From: Salinispora pacifica CNR114
GTDB taxonomy: Bacteria > Actinomycetota > Actinomycetes > Mycobacteriales > Micromonosporaceae
Length of the DNA stretch: 64,000 nucleotides
Assembly (NCBI RefSeq): GCF_000514775.1
Contig: NZ_AZWO01000001.1
Span: 248,001 to 312,000 of the forward strand
Reading direction: 5' to 3'
The translations under genes were made by a program, and so were the position numbers. Of this stretch, positions 1 through 8,991 are shown piece by piece (within the stretch, counting starts at the first letter, position 1; each line of letters begins with the position of its first letter). The notes below the pieces were generated by a model, which was given only the letters and a program-made list of their open reading frames with translations, ran no database searches and was not told the origin of the DNA.

Positions 1-566
1 GGGATGCGATGCCCTTCGTTGACCAGCTCTACGCAGCCGGCCTACGGATGACCCGCAACCCGGCAGATGCCGAGGACCTGGTCCAGGAGACGTATCTGAA
101 GGCGTACGCGGCCTTTCACCAGTTCGAGCAGGGCACCAACCTGAAGGCCTGGCTGTATCGAATCCTGACCAATACCTATATCAACTCCTACCGGCGGCGG
201 CAGCGGCAGCCGATTCAGGCGCCGACCGAGGAGATCACCGACTGGCAGCTTGCCGAGGCCGAGTCGCACACCTCCAGCGGGCTGCGCTCCGCGGAGACGG
301 AGGCACTGGATCGGTTGCCGGACAGCGACATCAAGCAGGCCCTCCAGCAGCTACCCGAGGAGTTCCGGCTGGCGGTCTACCTCACCGACGTCGAGGGCTT
401 CTCCTACAAGGAGGTAGCCGAGATCATGGGTACGCCGATCGGCACGGTGATGTCACGCCTGCACCGCGGTCGTCGTAATCTGCGCAAGCTGCTGGAGCAG
501 TACGCGGCCGAGCGGGGCTTCAGCTCTGCGTCGTCGGCCAAGGGCTCGACCGGCCGGGGGGTGTGA
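1..566 (+). CDS. sigR: ECF RNA polymerase sigma factor SigR/SigH, 5' truncated by window edge
   Basis: Redox-responsive ECF sigma factor that directs transcription of thiol-oxidative-stress genes. The reading frame is open from base 3 (Asp-Ala-Met-Pro-Phe), and the family has more residues before this point, so the true start lies outside the window; the ATG at 9 is internal. Region 2 is visible as [14 protein letters not shown] near the start, and region 4 as [22 protein letters not shown] near residues 132-153. The stop at 566 is followed one base later by the GTG of the anti-sigma gene, so the pair is one operon. Assignment rests on the near-identical SigR/SigH motif set plus the rsrA, biotinylated-protein and pdtaS neighbours, the arrangement known around M. 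tuberculosis sigH. Confidence 0.93.
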   Translation, partial: DAMPFVDQLYAAGLRMTRNPADAEDLVQETYLKAYAAFHQFEQGTNLKAWLYRILTNTYINSYRRRQRQPIQAPTEEITDWQLAEAESHTSSGLRSAETEALDRLPDSDIKQALQQLPEEFRLAVYLTDVEGFSYKEVAEIMGTPIGTVMSRLHRGRRNLRKLLEQYAAERGFSSASSAKGSTGRGV

Positions 567-567
567 C

Positions 568-855
568 GTGAGCTGTGGAGAGCCGCACGAGACGGACTGC
601 CGCGAGGTGTTGGCGGAGGTCTATCTCTACCTGGACCTGGAGTGCGCCGAGGAGCGGCGGAAGCTGATCCGACACCATCTCGACGAGTGCGGGCCATGCC
701 TGCGCGAATACGGCATCGAGCAGGAGGTTCAGGCGCTCGTGGCCCGTTGCTGCGGTAACGAGACCGCTCCGGACCAGCTTCGCGAGCGGCTTCGCAGCAA
801 GATCGCCGAACTCGTGGTCTTCGGCAGTAGCGAGTCGCGAGAGTTGGCTGACTGA
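568..855 (+). CDS. rsrA: Zinc-containing anti-sigma factor (RsrA/RshA, mycothiol-system type)
   Basis: Cytoplasmic partner that holds SigR inactive when reduced and releases it on disulfide stress. The 95-aa product has the ZAS signature H37-x3-C41-x2-C44, plus C11, the cysteine that in the family makes the trigger disulfide; C3 is additional. The GTG at 568 lies one base after the sigma-factor stop, indicating translational coupling. Length fits RsrA (about 105 aa). The sequence shows the zinc motif directly; redox switching is family knowledge. A strong hairpin follows at 874-907. Confidence 0.92.
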   Translation: MSCGEPHETDCREVLAEVYLYLDLECAEERRKLIRHHLDECGPCLREYGIEQEVQALVARCCGNETAPDQLRERLRSKIAELVVFGSSESRELAD

Positions 856-873
856 CCGACCGGGGTGACGCCG

Positions 874-907
874 CGGTGGCCCGGACCGACCTCGGTCCGG
901 GCCACCG
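874..907. terminator. Perfect 14-bp hairpin between convergent rsrA and bL37 genes
   Basis: Arms 874-887 and 894-907 are exact reverse complements with a 6-nt loop. The hairpin lies 18 nt after rsrA and 45 nt before the end of the convergent bL37 gene, so it probably serves both. There is no long U tract, as is common in high-GC actinobacteria. Confidence 0.8.
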
Positions 908-952
908 TTGTCCCCGCTGGCCGAGCCGGCTGGGCCTGGTCGTGGCGGCGAC

Positions 953-1027
953 TCAGGAGTTGGGGCGCTTGCCGTGGTTGGCCGCGCCCTTCTTACGGGC
1001 TTTCTTCTTCCGGGCCCTCTTGGCCAT
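953..1027 (-). CDS. Actinobacterial 50S ribosomal protein bL37 (24 aa)
   Basis: A very short basic protein, MAKRARKKKARKKG followed by AANHGKRPNS. The lysine/arginine-rich start and the NHGKRPN ending match bL37, the 24-residue large-subunit protein first recognised in mycobacterial ribosome structures. A GAGGAGGT ribosome-binding site sits just upstream of the ATG at 1027. A 68-residue frame is open upstream but its extra N-terminus has no support. It is convergent with rsrA and divergent from the biotinylated-protein gene. Naming from memory of the family; the composition and position make it a real gene. Confidence 0.85.
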   Translation of the reverse strand: MAKRARKKKARKKGAANHGKRPNS

Positions 1028-1297
1028 GGTGACCTCCTCGTGGTTCGTGGGCGCCGCGGCAGCACGACCGCCGCGACGGGAAAACCGGACGCGTCCGACC
1101 CTAGTGCTGCTGCCGTCGGCCGGCGGGCCCGCCCCGCGGCGCCGCCGTGGCGAGGGCACGCGCGCTGCTTCTCGGGGGTGCTCGGGCGTCCCGGCGCGAA
1201 ACTGGCTGTGGATCGGGTCTTGGCGTGGCCACCCGTCCCGGCCCGGCTCATGATTGGATACGTCGGCAGGACAGTCGCGAGAGAAAGGGCTGTGGAG

Positions 1298-1513
1298 ATG
1301 GCCGAGGAGATCCGCGCCGAGATGGTGGCGAACGTCTGGAAGGTCGTCGCGTCGGCCGGGGACACCGTGTCCGAGGGGGACACGCTGGTGATCCTGGAGT
1401 CGATGAAGATGGAGATCCCGGTCGTCAGCGAGTCCGACGGCGTCGTGCAGGAGCTGGCGGTCAACGAGGGGGACGTGGTGCAGGACGGCGACCTGATCGC
1501 GGTGATCGGTTGA
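1298..1513 (+). CDS. Biotin/lipoyl-attachment carrier protein (TB7.3 family)
   Basis: A free-standing 71-aa biotinyl domain. The biotinylation motif ESMKMEIPV is present with the acceptor Lys37 between two methionines; flanking beta-strands (GDTVSEGDTLV and EGDVVQDGDLIAVIG) complete the barrel. Length equals that of M. tuberculosis TB7.3, which also lies next to the sigH-rshA locus. The ATG at 1298 is chosen over a GTG at 1292 because the AAAGGG at 1284-1289 then has normal spacing. Its precise role is unknown; in the family it resembles the carboxyl-carrier domain of acyl-CoA carboxylases. The stop overlaps the TTG start of the next gene. Confidence 0.9.
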   Translation: MAEEIRAEMVANVWKVVASAGDTVSEGDTLVILESMKMEIPVVSESDGVVQELAVNEGDVVQDGDLIAVIG

Positions 1514-2013
1514 GTGTCCTGGTCCGTCCCGTCGAGCCGGCCGACCATGCCGCGGTCGCCCGGCTGACAGTCGCCGCCTACGAGGCGGACGGACAGCTCA
1601 AGGGCGAGCACGGGTACGCGGCTGTGCTCGCCGACGTCCCGGCTCGGGTGGAGCACGGTGAGGTGCTGGTTGCCGTGGACGCCGGCACCGAAGCCGTGCT
1701 CGGTTCGGTCCTCTTCGTGCTGCCCGGTACTCGTTTTGCCGAGCTCTCCGGAGCCGGTGAGGCGGAGTTCCGAATGCTCGCCGTGGACCCGGCAGCGCAG
1801 GGCCGGGGGGTTGGCGCGGCTCTGGTGGAGGCGTGCGTGGCGCGGGCGACCGAGTTGGGCTGTTCGGCGCTGGTGATCTGCATCCGGGATGGCCTCGCCG
1901 CCTCGGCACAGCGGCTCTATCTGCGGCGGGGGTTCATTCGGGCACCGGAGTTGGACTGGTCGCCGGTGGCCGATGTGCTCCTGCGTGGAATGCGGCTCTC
2001 GCTGCCCGCCTGA
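1510..2013 (+). CDS. GNAT-family N-acetyltransferase
   Basis: Predicted cytoplasmic acyl-CoA-dependent N-acetyltransferase of 167 aa, substrate unknown. The acetyl-CoA binding motif A is visible as MLAVDPAAQGRGVGAALVEACV (Q/RxxGxG/A), followed by the typical RLYLRRGFIRAPELDW motif B. The TTG at 1510 overlaps the preceding TGA (TTGA), which sets the start. It is translationally coupled to the biotinyl-protein gene and converges on a TetR gene 13 bp away. Confidence 0.83.
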   Translation: MSVLVRPVEPADHAAVARLTVAAYEADGQLKGEHGYAAVLADVPARVEHGEVLVAVDAGTEAVLGSVLFVLPGTRFAELSGAGEAEFRMLAVDPAAQGRGVGAALVEACVARATELGCSALVICIRDGLAASAQRLYLRRGFIRAPELDWSPVADVLLRGMRLSLPA

Positions 2014-2026
2014 GCTGGCGGCTGGG

Positions 2027-2617
2027 TTAGCGGGGGTCGTCGGTCGTGGGTGGGCCGATGGCGGTGATGAGTTCATCGGCCACCTTCAGGGCGACCCCCC
2101 TTCGTTCCTGGTCGGTCAGGCCGGGCGCCCGTACCCCGAACCAACTGCTGTGTACGGAGAAGAGCGCGAGGGTGGCCCGGAGTTGGGCCTCGGGGGAGGA
2201 GTCGTCGCCGCAGAGCAGGTCGGCCAGCTGGAACATCCGCTCCCGGATCTGCTGGCCGGCGGCGAGACTCCGTAACGCGGTCTGGTTCTGCTCGAAGAAG
2301 CGCATCACCGACGAGTGTTGCCCGGCGCACATGGTGTCCGCGTACCGACCGATGATGTTCCGTCGGGTGGTCAGCGTGGCGGGTTGCGCCTTGGCCCAGG
2401 CGACGAGGTCATCCAGCTGATCGAGGCGGTCCTCGACGAAGCTGTTGACGATCTCGTCTTTGCTCTTGAAGTGGTAATAGAGCGCTGCCTTCGTCACGTC
2501 GAGCCGTTCGGCGATCTCGCGGAGCGAGGTCTTCTCGTAGCCCTGCTCGGTGAAGAGCTCCAGGGCGACGGTCTTGATTCGTTCCCGCGTGCTGCCGGTG
2601 CTCTCCCGCACTGTCAT
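2027..2617 (-). CDS. TetR-family transcriptional repressor of the adjacent MFS pump
   Basis: 196-aa regulator with a TetR helix-turn-helix near residues 12-58 (RIKTVALELFTEQGYEKTSLREIAERL then VTKAALYYHFKSKDEI). The C-terminal ligand domain is generic. It is divergent from the MFS exporter, and two related 20-bp sites fill the 103-bp gap, the standard layout for a drug-responsive repressor controlling itself and its pump. Start chosen at the ATG at 2617; a GTG directly before it is possible. The longer open frame to 2884 runs into the exporter gene and is spurious. Confidence 0.88.
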   Translation of the reverse strand: MTVRESTGSTRERIKTVALELFTEQGYEKTSLREIAERLDVTKAALYYHFKSKDEIVNSFVEDRLDQLDDLVAWAKAQPATLTTRRNIIGRYADTMCAGQHSSVMRFFEQNQTALRSLAAGQQIRERMFQLADLLCGDDSSPEAQLRATLALFSVHSSWFGVRAPGLTDQERRGVALKVADELITAIGPPTTDDPR

Positions 2618-2651
2618 CACCTGATCCGCTTGACTGTCGTCGGCACCCCAA

Positions 2652-2695
2652 CTTACCGTACGGCTAGTAAGGTGGCTAGCCGGTCGGCAAGTAAG
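2652..2695. promoter_or_regulatory. Two direct 20-bp repeats, probable TetR operators
   Basis: Site 1, 2652-2671, is CTTACCGTACGGCTAGTAAG; site 2, 2676-2695, is CTAGCCGGTCGGCAAGTAAG. They agree at 15 of 20 positions and are spaced 24 bp start to start. Site 1 carries CTTAC and GTAAG ends, a common TetR half-site pair. They sit between the divergent regulator and pump promoters. Confidence 0.65.
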
Positions 2696-2720
2696 CTCAC
2701 CACCCCGAGGGGAACGACGT

Positions 2721-4298
2721 ATGACCCAGGCAACCCAGGCAGCCCCGGCGCTGAGGCGACCGAATATTCGGATCGTGCTCTTCGGCCTGATGATCGCCAT
2801 GATGCTGGCGATGTTGGACAACATGATCGTCAGCACCGCCCTGCCGAGGATCGTGGGTGAGTTCGGCGGGCTGGACCACTTCACCTGGGTCGTTACCGCC
2901 TATGTCCTCGGGACCACCGTCTCCACTCCGATCTGGGGCAAGCTCGGTGACCTCTTCGGCCGGAAGCCGATCTTCCTCACCTCGGTGGTGATCTTCCTGG
3001 TCGGGTCCGCGCTCTGCGGAATGGCGGGCTCCGAGCTGCTCGGCGGGCCGGATGACGGGATGATGGAGCTGATCGCCTTCCGTGCGGTGCAGGGCCTCGG
3101 CGCGGGTGGCCTGATGGTCGGTGTGTTGGCGATCATCGGCGATCTGGTGCCGCCCCGTGAGCGGGGCCGCTACCAGGGGATGATCGCCGGGATCATGGCG
3201 ATCGCCCTGGTAGCTGGCCCGCTGGTCGGCGGTTTCATCACCGACCATCTCTCCTGGCGCTGGGCCTTCTATGTCAACCTGCCCCTCGGCGGGGCCGCGC
3301 TGGTACTGCTCGTCGCCACCCTGCGTCTGCCCCGGCACCGCACCGAGCACCGGATCGACTGGCTCGGTGCCGCACTCCTCGCGGTCGGGATCACCGCGAT
3401 CGTGCTGATCACCACCTGGGGCGGCAACGAGTACGCCTGGCGTTCGCCACAGATCGTTGGCCTGGTGGTTCTCGCGGTGGCTTCGCTCGCCTTCTTCGCG
3501 GTCGTCGAGCGGCGGGCCACCGAGCCGGTCCTGCCGCTGTCGCTCTTCGCGAACCGCAACTTCGCGCTGATCTCGGTGATCGGCTTCCTGCTCGGCTTCG
3601 CGATGTACGGGGCGATGAGCTTTCTGCCGCTCTACCAGCAGACCGTGCAGGGCGCCTCAGCCACCGAATCCGGGTTGCTTCTGCTGCCGCTGATGTTCGG
3701 CATGCTGGTGGTGTCGTTGGTGGTGGGACGGACGATCACCAGGACCGGTCGGTACCGGGTCTTCCCGATCATCGGCGGTGCGGTGATGAGTGTTGGCATG
3801 GTCCTGCTGACGCGGCTCGACGCGCAGACCGAGGTGGCGGAGTCCTCGCTCTACCTACTCGTGCTCGGCGTCGGCATGGGCTTTCTCATGCAGACGACGA
3901 TGCTGATCGCGCAGAACAGCGTTGAGCAGCGTGATCTGGGCGCGGCCAGCGGTGCGGCGACCTTCTTCCGGTCAATCGGCGGCTCGTTCGGCATCTCGCT
4001 CTTCGGGGCCGTCTTCGCCAGCCGGTTGGCCAGCTCCCCCGCCGGCGGGATGTTCGGTGGCGGTGAGGCCGGGGCGGCGATGGACCTCGCGAAGCTTCGG
4101 GAGCTACCGGAGGCGGTCCGGGAACTGGTCCTCGGTGGCCTCGCCGACGCGATCTCGCACGTGTTCCTGTGGGCCCTGCTGTTCACCGTCGTCGTACCGA
4201 TGCTCGCCTGGCTCATCCGGGAGATTCCGCTGCGCACCGAGAACATCCCGGTGCCGGCCGGCGAGGCGGAGCGCCAGCGTCCGGACACCCACCGCTGA
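2721..4298 (+). CDS. MFS drug:H+ antiporter, DHA2 (14-TM EmrB/QacA type)
   Basis: 525-aa integral membrane exporter. The sequence shows about 14 hydrophobic segments, the loop 2-3 MFS signature GKLGDLFGRKPIF (near residue 75) and motif C-like glycine-rich helix ALVAGPLVGGFITDHLSWRWAFYVNLPLG, typical of DHA2 drug exporters. A GAGGGGAA ribosome-binding site precedes the ATG. The upstream divergent TetR gene and paired operators suggest substrate-induced expression. Substrate cannot be read from sequence. Confidence 0.92.
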   Translation: MTQATQAAPALRRPNIRIVLFGLMIAMMLAMLDNMIVSTALPRIVGEFGGLDHFTWVVTAYVLGTTVSTPIWGKLGDLFGRKPIFLTSVVIFLVGSALCGMAGSELLGGPDDGMMELIAFRAVQGLGAGGLMVGVLAIIGDLVPPRERGRYQGMIAGIMAIALVAGPLVGGFITDHLSWRWAFYVNLPLGGAALVLLVATLRLPRHRTEHRIDWLGAALLAVGITAIVLITTWGGNEYAWRSPQIVGLVVLAVASLAFFAVVERRATEPVLPLSLFANRNFALISVIGFLLGFAMYGAMSFLPLYQQTVQGASATESGLLLLPLMFGMLVVSLVVGRTITRTGRYRVFPIIGGAVMSVGMVLLTRLDAQTEVAESSLYLLVLGVGMGFLMQTTMLIAQNSVEQRDLGAASGAATFFRSIGGSFGISLFGAVFASRLASSPAGGMFGGGEAGAAMDLAKLRELPEAVRELVLGGLADAISHVFLWALLFTVVVPMLAWLIREIPLRTENIPVPAGEAERQRPDTHR

Positions 4299-4319
4299 CC
4301 CAGCCTCGGCCCGGCGAGG

Positions 4320-6134
4320 TCAGCGGCGGCGGAAGATCGTCGTAAGGCCTCGCCAGAGACGGCGTAGCCGTCCGGTCGCTGCTGGAGTTGGTGGCCGGCC
4401 ACCGGCCAGGGCCTGGGCCAGCGCTCGGGACTCCGGGGCCAGGTCCGGGGTGGCCAGGGCCAGGTGCGCCAGGGACCGGGCGATCGGGACCGGGCGGGTT
4501 CGCATCACCTCAACCACATCGGTGAGTCGTTCGGCGACCACCGCGGCGACCTCGGGGCGGACTGTCGGGTCGACCCAGGCGACGGTGACCAGGGCGAAGA
4601 GTGCGGCTTCGGTGGCCCAGTCCTCGACGCCCCAGGCCAGGTCCAGCAGGACCGACCGGCGGGTGGAGGTCGGCCACGGCTCGTCGGTGCGGTGGTGCAG
4701 CAGCCCGAGGCAGGCCCATACCTGAACGCTGCGGACCCAGAGAGAGGGGTCCTGCTCGTCGAGGACCCGGCCCAGCGTGGTCGGTGGGGTGGCCGGCGGA
4801 TGGGCCAGCAGACCGAGCAGGTCGGTCAGGTCCAGGGTGGCCAGGGCGACGCCGGCGTCGTACGCCGCCGGTGGGTGGGGCCACGCCGGATGCACGAACT
4901 GCCGGAGGTGGTCCGCGGCCAGCGGCGAGGGGGCTTCGATGGCGGGTGTGCCGTCGTGTCGCCACAGGCGCCAGTCCACCGCTCGTCGGGGCTCGCGCGG
5001 GTCCGGTCCCGGACCCCGCGTCAGCTGGACGCGCAGGCCGGGCGCGGCCCGGGTGAGGGTATGTAGGGCGCTCGGCGGCACCGGCGACCCGAGCCGGATG
5101 GTGGCTCTCAGCTGCCCGCCGGCATGGTTGGCCCGGAGCGCGTCAACAGCGGGGCCGACTGCCGGCGTGATCTGCCCGAGCCAGGGCTGGCCGGCGCAGG
5201 ATTCGGCGAGGTCGGTGTGCTCGTGGGAATCCTCGGGGTGTTCCCGGATGAAATCCGCCAGTGCGACCAGGTGGGCGACATCGCCGTCGCGCCGGAAGCG
5301 CAGCCGCTGCGCGGTGTGCACCGCACAGTCGAACGTCGGGTCCCGGGCGAGTGCCCGGTTGATCCAGTCGAGTGCTTCGTCCAGCCGTCCGTGGTCGCCG
5401 AGGGTGCCGGCGATGTCGGCATAGACGGCGAGGTCGTCCGGGTCGTGCGCGACGGCACGTTCCAGCGCCGCGAGAGCGTCTGGGATCCGCCCCGCGCTTC
5501 GATAGGCGTACCCGAGCCACACCTCGCCGATCTTCGACGGCTTGGTGCGTAACCCCTGGGATGCCCACTGGACGGCGAGCGCCACCTCGCCGAGCCGGCG
5601 GGCCAGTGCGGAGGCGGCCCCGAACAGCAGCGCGTGTCCCTGGTGGGCGGTCACCGCGTGGCGGGCCAGGGCGAGGTATGGAGTGAGGGCGGCTCGGCCG
5701 GCTCGGGGAACCGGGTCGGCGGTCGCGGCGCAGATCTGCATGAGAATCTGGGCGGTGCGCTCGGGTCCGAGGCGTTCGGCCAGGTCCGGCGCGGTCACCC
5801 AGGGCACCTCGGCCCACGGCTCGGCCGGCGCGTGGCCAGTGGCCGCAACGAGCAGGTCCAACCCTTCGGCGGGCCGGCCGGCGGCGGCGAGTAGGTGGGC
5901 CCGGGCGACGACGGTCCCGACGAAGACGTTCTGGTGCAGGGGAAAGAGGGCGAGTCCGTCGCCAGAAACGGCAGCGAGCCGGGCGAGCAACTCGTGGGCC
6001 TCGGGGAGGGTCGGCGCCTGCGCCAGCGCCCCCGCGATGTGGGCGGCGGCGTGCGCCAGATCGCCCTCGGTGAGGGCTAGTCGGGCCAGGGTCAGTTCCT
6101 CCGCCGCCGGCAGGTCTCGCTTGTCCGGGGACAC
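4320..6134 (-). CDS. Tetratricopeptide-repeat protein, function unknown
   Basis: 604-aa soluble protein with no signal peptide. TPR-like helical pairs are visible near residues 15-60 (LARLALTEGDLAHAAAHIAG) and most clearly at 200-290 (WLGYAYRSAGRIPDALAALE, YADIAGTLGDHGRLDEALDW). The C-terminal half is helical and Arg-rich at the end. No catalytic motif is recognised. Such proteins usually scaffold other proteins; the partner is not apparent from neighbours, which are a drug pump (convergent) and a SIS-domain protein (divergent). Confidence 0.75.
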   Translation of the reverse strand: MSPDKRDLPAAEELTLARLALTEGDLAHAAAHIAGALAQAPTLPEAHELLARLAAVSGDGLALFPLHQNVFVGTVVARAHLLAAAGRPAEGLDLLVAATGHAPAEPWAEVPWVTAPDLAERLGPERTAQILMQICAATADPVPRAGRAALTPYLALARHAVTAHQGHALLFGAASALARRLGEVALAVQWASQGLRTKPSKIGEVWLGYAYRSAGRIPDALAALERAVAHDPDDLAVYADIAGTLGDHGRLDEALDWINRALARDPTFDCAVHTAQRLRFRRDGDVAHLVALADFIREHPEDSHEHTDLAESCAGQPWLGQITPAVGPAVDALRANHAGGQLRATIRLGSPVPPSALHTLTRAAPGLRVQLTRGPGPDPREPRRAVDWRLWRHDGTPAIEAPSPLAADHLRQFVHPAWPHPPAAYDAGVALATLDLTDLLGLLAHPPATPPTTLGRVLDEQDPSLWVRSVQVWACLGLLHHRTDEPWPTSTRRSVLLDLAWGVEDWATEAALFALVTVAWVDPTVRPEVAAVVAERLTDVVEVMRTRPVPIARSLAHLALATPDLAPESRALAQALAGGRPPTPAATGRLRRLWRGLTTIFRRR

Positions 6135-6298
6135 CTTTTCTCCCGCCGTGGTGGTATGCGCTCCGGTCGGTCAGCGTAGGTGATAGTGAGGATTTTTAGG
6201 GATGACTGCGGGCTGCTGTTCGTTGTGTTGCGCTTCGGCGCTAAAAAGTGCAAGACTGAACATAAGCGCGCGGGAATCGCGCACCAGGAGGAGTTTCT

Positions 6299-7351
6299 GT
6301 GACGCGTCCAGGGGCCGGCATGGCCGCCGACATTGACGAGCAGCCGGCCACGTACGCCCGCCTGCTCTCCGCCGAGCATGCCGGGCCGATCGCCCGGGTC
6401 GCCGCCGCCATCGCCGCGCACCGACCGCGGCATGTGGTGTTCACCGCCCGCGGCACCTCAGACCACGCCGCGCTCTACGGCACCTACCTGACCGAGATCC
6501 GGTTGGGTCTGCCCGCCGGGCTCGCCTCGCCCAGCTCCATCACCGCGTACGGCGCCCGGCCGGACCTCTCCGCCGCGCTCGTGGTCGGTGTCAGCCAGAG
6601 CGGCGGCTCCCCGGACCTCACCGCGGTGCTGCAGGCCGCCCGGGACTCCGGCGCGCTCACCCTCGCGGTCACCAATGCGCCCGACTCGCCGCTGGCCCAG
6701 GCGGCGGAGCTGAGCGTGGACATCGCCGCCGGGCATGAACGAGCAGTGGCCGCCACCAAGACGTACACGGCTGAGCTGCTCGCCCTGCTCATGTTGGTGG
6801 AGGGCATCCGGGCTGGCGACGGCGTACTGCCGGCCGCCGAACAGACCGTCCTCAACATGCTGCCCGAACTCGCCGCGCACACCCTCGCCGATCCGACGCC
6901 TGCCCAGCTCGCCCCCCGCTACCGCTTCGCCGCACAGTTGGTCACGACCGGCCGGGGGTACGCGTACCCCACCGCGCGCGAGGCCGCGCTGAAGCTGATG
7001 GAGACCTCGTACCTACCGACGCTCGCGTTCTCCGGTGCCGATCTGCTGCACGGTCCGCTCGCCATGACCGATCCGGACGTGCCGGTGCTCGCGGTGGTCG
7101 GATCCGGCCCCGGCGGCCAGGCAATGGGGGAGGTGCTGCCACGGCTCGGCGAGCGCCGCGCCGATGTGGTGGTGGTCGGCTCGGCGGAGGTGCCCACCGC
7201 GACGCGGATCGCCGTTCCCGAGGTTGACGAGCGGTACGCACCGCTGCTGGACATCCTGCCGCTGCAGCGCCTGGCCCTGGCGCTCGCGTTGGCCCGAGGC
7301 GAGGACCCGGACGCGCCCCGGGGCCTGAAGAAGGTCACCGCGACGATGTGA
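6299..7351 (+). CDS. Double-SIS-domain sugar-phosphate protein (GlmS isomerase-domain/AgaS-like)
   Basis: 350-aa protein with two SIS domains and no N-terminal glutaminase, so it resembles the isomerase half of glucosamine-6-phosphate synthase or an aminosugar deaminase. Visible motifs are TARGTSDHAALYGTYL, the phosphosugar-binding GVSQSGGSPDLTAVL (near residue 98), KTYTAELLALL, and the second-domain EAALKLMETSYLPTLAFSGAD. The GTG at 6299 follows an AGGAGGAG ribosome-binding site. Likely acts on amino-sugar phosphates from cell-wall or chitin turnover; the exact reaction is inference. The upstream 160 bp is comparatively AT-rich and may hold the promoter. Confidence 0.82.
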   Translation: MTRPGAGMAADIDEQPATYARLLSAEHAGPIARVAAAIAAHRPRHVVFTARGTSDHAALYGTYLTEIRLGLPAGLASPSSITAYGARPDLSAALVVGVSQSGGSPDLTAVLQAARDSGALTLAVTNAPDSPLAQAAELSVDIAAGHERAVAATKTYTAELLALLMLVEGIRAGDGVLPAAEQTVLNMLPELAAHTLADPTPAQLAPRYRFAAQLVTTGRGYAYPTAREAALKLMETSYLPTLAFSGADLLHGPLAMTDPDVPVLAVVGSGPGGQAMGEVLPRLGERRADVVVVGSAEVPTATRIAVPEVDERYAPLLDILPLQRLALALALARGEDPDAPRGLKKVTATM

Positions 7352-7376
7352 GCCCCGGCGTGGCAGGCTGGGCGGC

Positions 7377-8903
7377 GTGTCCACGCTGCGCGACCTCGCC
7401 GACGAGCACACCCAGCTGCGTCCCGCCGACATCGACCACCTGCACCGGATCGCGGGCGACTGGCAGCTGCTCTCTGACATGTCCTTTGCCGACCTGCTGC
7501 TCTGGGTACCGGTGGGCGAGGACGGAACATTCCTCTGCGTGGCCCAGGTTCGACCGACCACCGCGCCCACCGCATACCAGGATGATCAGGTAGGTCGAAT
7601 CACCGGTGGGCCGGAGGTGGACCACCTGGAGGTCGCCTACCGGCGGGGCCGGATCTGGCGGGAGGGCGATCCGGTCTGGTACGGGGACGTGCCCGCGCGG
7701 CACGAGGCGATCCCGGTACGGCTGCGGACCGACGACGGTGAGCAGGCCGAGGTGATCGCCGTGGTCGGCCGGGACACCAACCTGTCGACCGCCCGGACCC
7801 CCAGCCAGCTGGAGCTGAACTACCTGACCACGGCGGACGACCTGGCGCAGATGCTCGCCGACGGCACCTTTCCGCCGCCCCGGCACCCGGGGGAGACCAC
7901 CTCGGCTCCCCGGGTCGGCGATGGGTTGGTGCGGCTGGACGCGGGCGGCAGGGTGACGTATTCGAGCCCGAACGCGCAGTCGGCATACCGGCGGGTCGGC
8001 TACGCATCGGACCTGGTGGGGGAGGACCTCGCGGCGCTGCACCGCCGCCTCGCCGACGACCCGTTGGAGGGGACCGACGCGGCCAACGCGGTGCTTGCCG
8101 CGCTTCGGGGCGAGGCGCCGCCCCGCCGTGAGATCAATGCGCGCGGGGCGACCATGCTGACCCGGGCGCTACCGCTGATCCCCGCCGGAGTGCCGATCGG
8201 CGCGCTGGTGTTGGTCCGCGATGTCACCGAGGTCCGGCGTCGGGACCGGGCGTTGATGACCAAGGACGCGACCATTCGGGAGATCCATCACCGGGTGAAG
8301 AACAACCTCCAGACGGTCGCCGCCCTGTTGCGGCTGCAGGCCCGCCGGGTAGCCATGCCGGAGGCGCGGATCGCGCTGGAGGAGTCGGTGCGCCGGGTCG
8401 CCTCAATCGCGTTGGTACACGAGACGCTCTCCATGTCCAACGATGAGGTGGTCGAGTTCGACGGGATCGTGGACCGGGTGGCGAGCGCGGCGACCGAGGT
8501 GGCGGCGACCGAGTCGACCGTCCGGATGCGCCGTCAGGGCAGCTTCGGCGTGCTCACCGCCGAACTCGCCACGTCGCTGGTGATGGTGCTCAACGAGCTC
8601 CTGCTGAACGCCGTCGAGCACGGGTTCCCCGCCGATGACGAGGCTGGTGAGCAGTCCGGAGCCGCCGGCTTCTCCCCCGAGGTGGTGGTCTCGACGCATC
8701 GGTTTCGCAAGATCCTGTATGTGTCGGTGGCCGACAACGGTGGTGGACTGCCGCCGGGCTTCGACGCTGAGCGCGGCGGCAGCCTCGGTCTGCAGATCGT
8801 CCGTGCGCTGGTCACCGGGGAACTGCGCGGCACGATCGAACTGCGGACGGGCGCCAGCGGCGGCACTGAGGCGCTGCTCGTCCTTCCCCTCAACCGGCTG
8901 TGA
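7377..8903 (+). CDS. pdtaS: Soluble sensor histidine kinase, PdtaS family
   Basis: 508-aa cytoplasmic kinase. Order seen: N-terminal GAF-like domain (residues about 1-150, WQLLSDMSFADLLLWV), a PAS domain (about 180-285), a HisKA_2 H-box REIHHRVKNNLQTVAALLRL near 302 with the phospho-His in HHRVKNN, and an HATPase with N-box LVMVLNELLLNAVEHGF and G-box ADNGGGLPPGF. In M. tuberculosis PdtaS works with the ANTAR RNA-binding response regulator PdtaR, encoded elsewhere, and is also near whiB1. GTG start at 7377. No membrane segments are present. Confidence 0.9.
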   Translation: MSTLRDLADEHTQLRPADIDHLHRIAGDWQLLSDMSFADLLLWVPVGEDGTFLCVAQVRPTTAPTAYQDDQVGRITGGPEVDHLEVAYRRGRIWREGDPVWYGDVPARHEAIPVRLRTDDGEQAEVIAVVGRDTNLSTARTPSQLELNYLTTADDLAQMLADGTFPPPRHPGETTSAPRVGDGLVRLDAGGRVTYSSPNAQSAYRRVGYASDLVGEDLAALHRRLADDPLEGTDAANAVLAALRGEAPPRREINARGATMLTRALPLIPAGVPIGALVLVRDVTEVRRRDRALMTKDATIREIHHRVKNNLQTVAALLRLQARRVAMPEARIALEESVRRVASIALVHETLSMSNDEVVEFDGIVDRVASAATEVAATESTVRMRRQGSFGVLTAELATSLVMVLNELLLNAVEHGFPADDEAGEQSGAAGFSPEVVVSTHRFRKILYVSVADNGGGLPPGFDAERGGSLGLQIVRALVTGELRGTIELRTGASGGTEALLVLPLNRL

Positions 8904-8991
8904 CCACCCGGGGAGCTCCGTGTCGGCTGACGGCGTGACCTGGGTGCTGCGGCGCCGGCCAACCGCGGGGTGCCGGCCGGCGATGCGGCGG

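Noticed and set aside
520..2076. 518-aa minus-strand frame
   Set aside because: Runs antisense across rsrA, the biotinyl gene and the GNAT gene; bL37 is the only supported minus-strand gene there.
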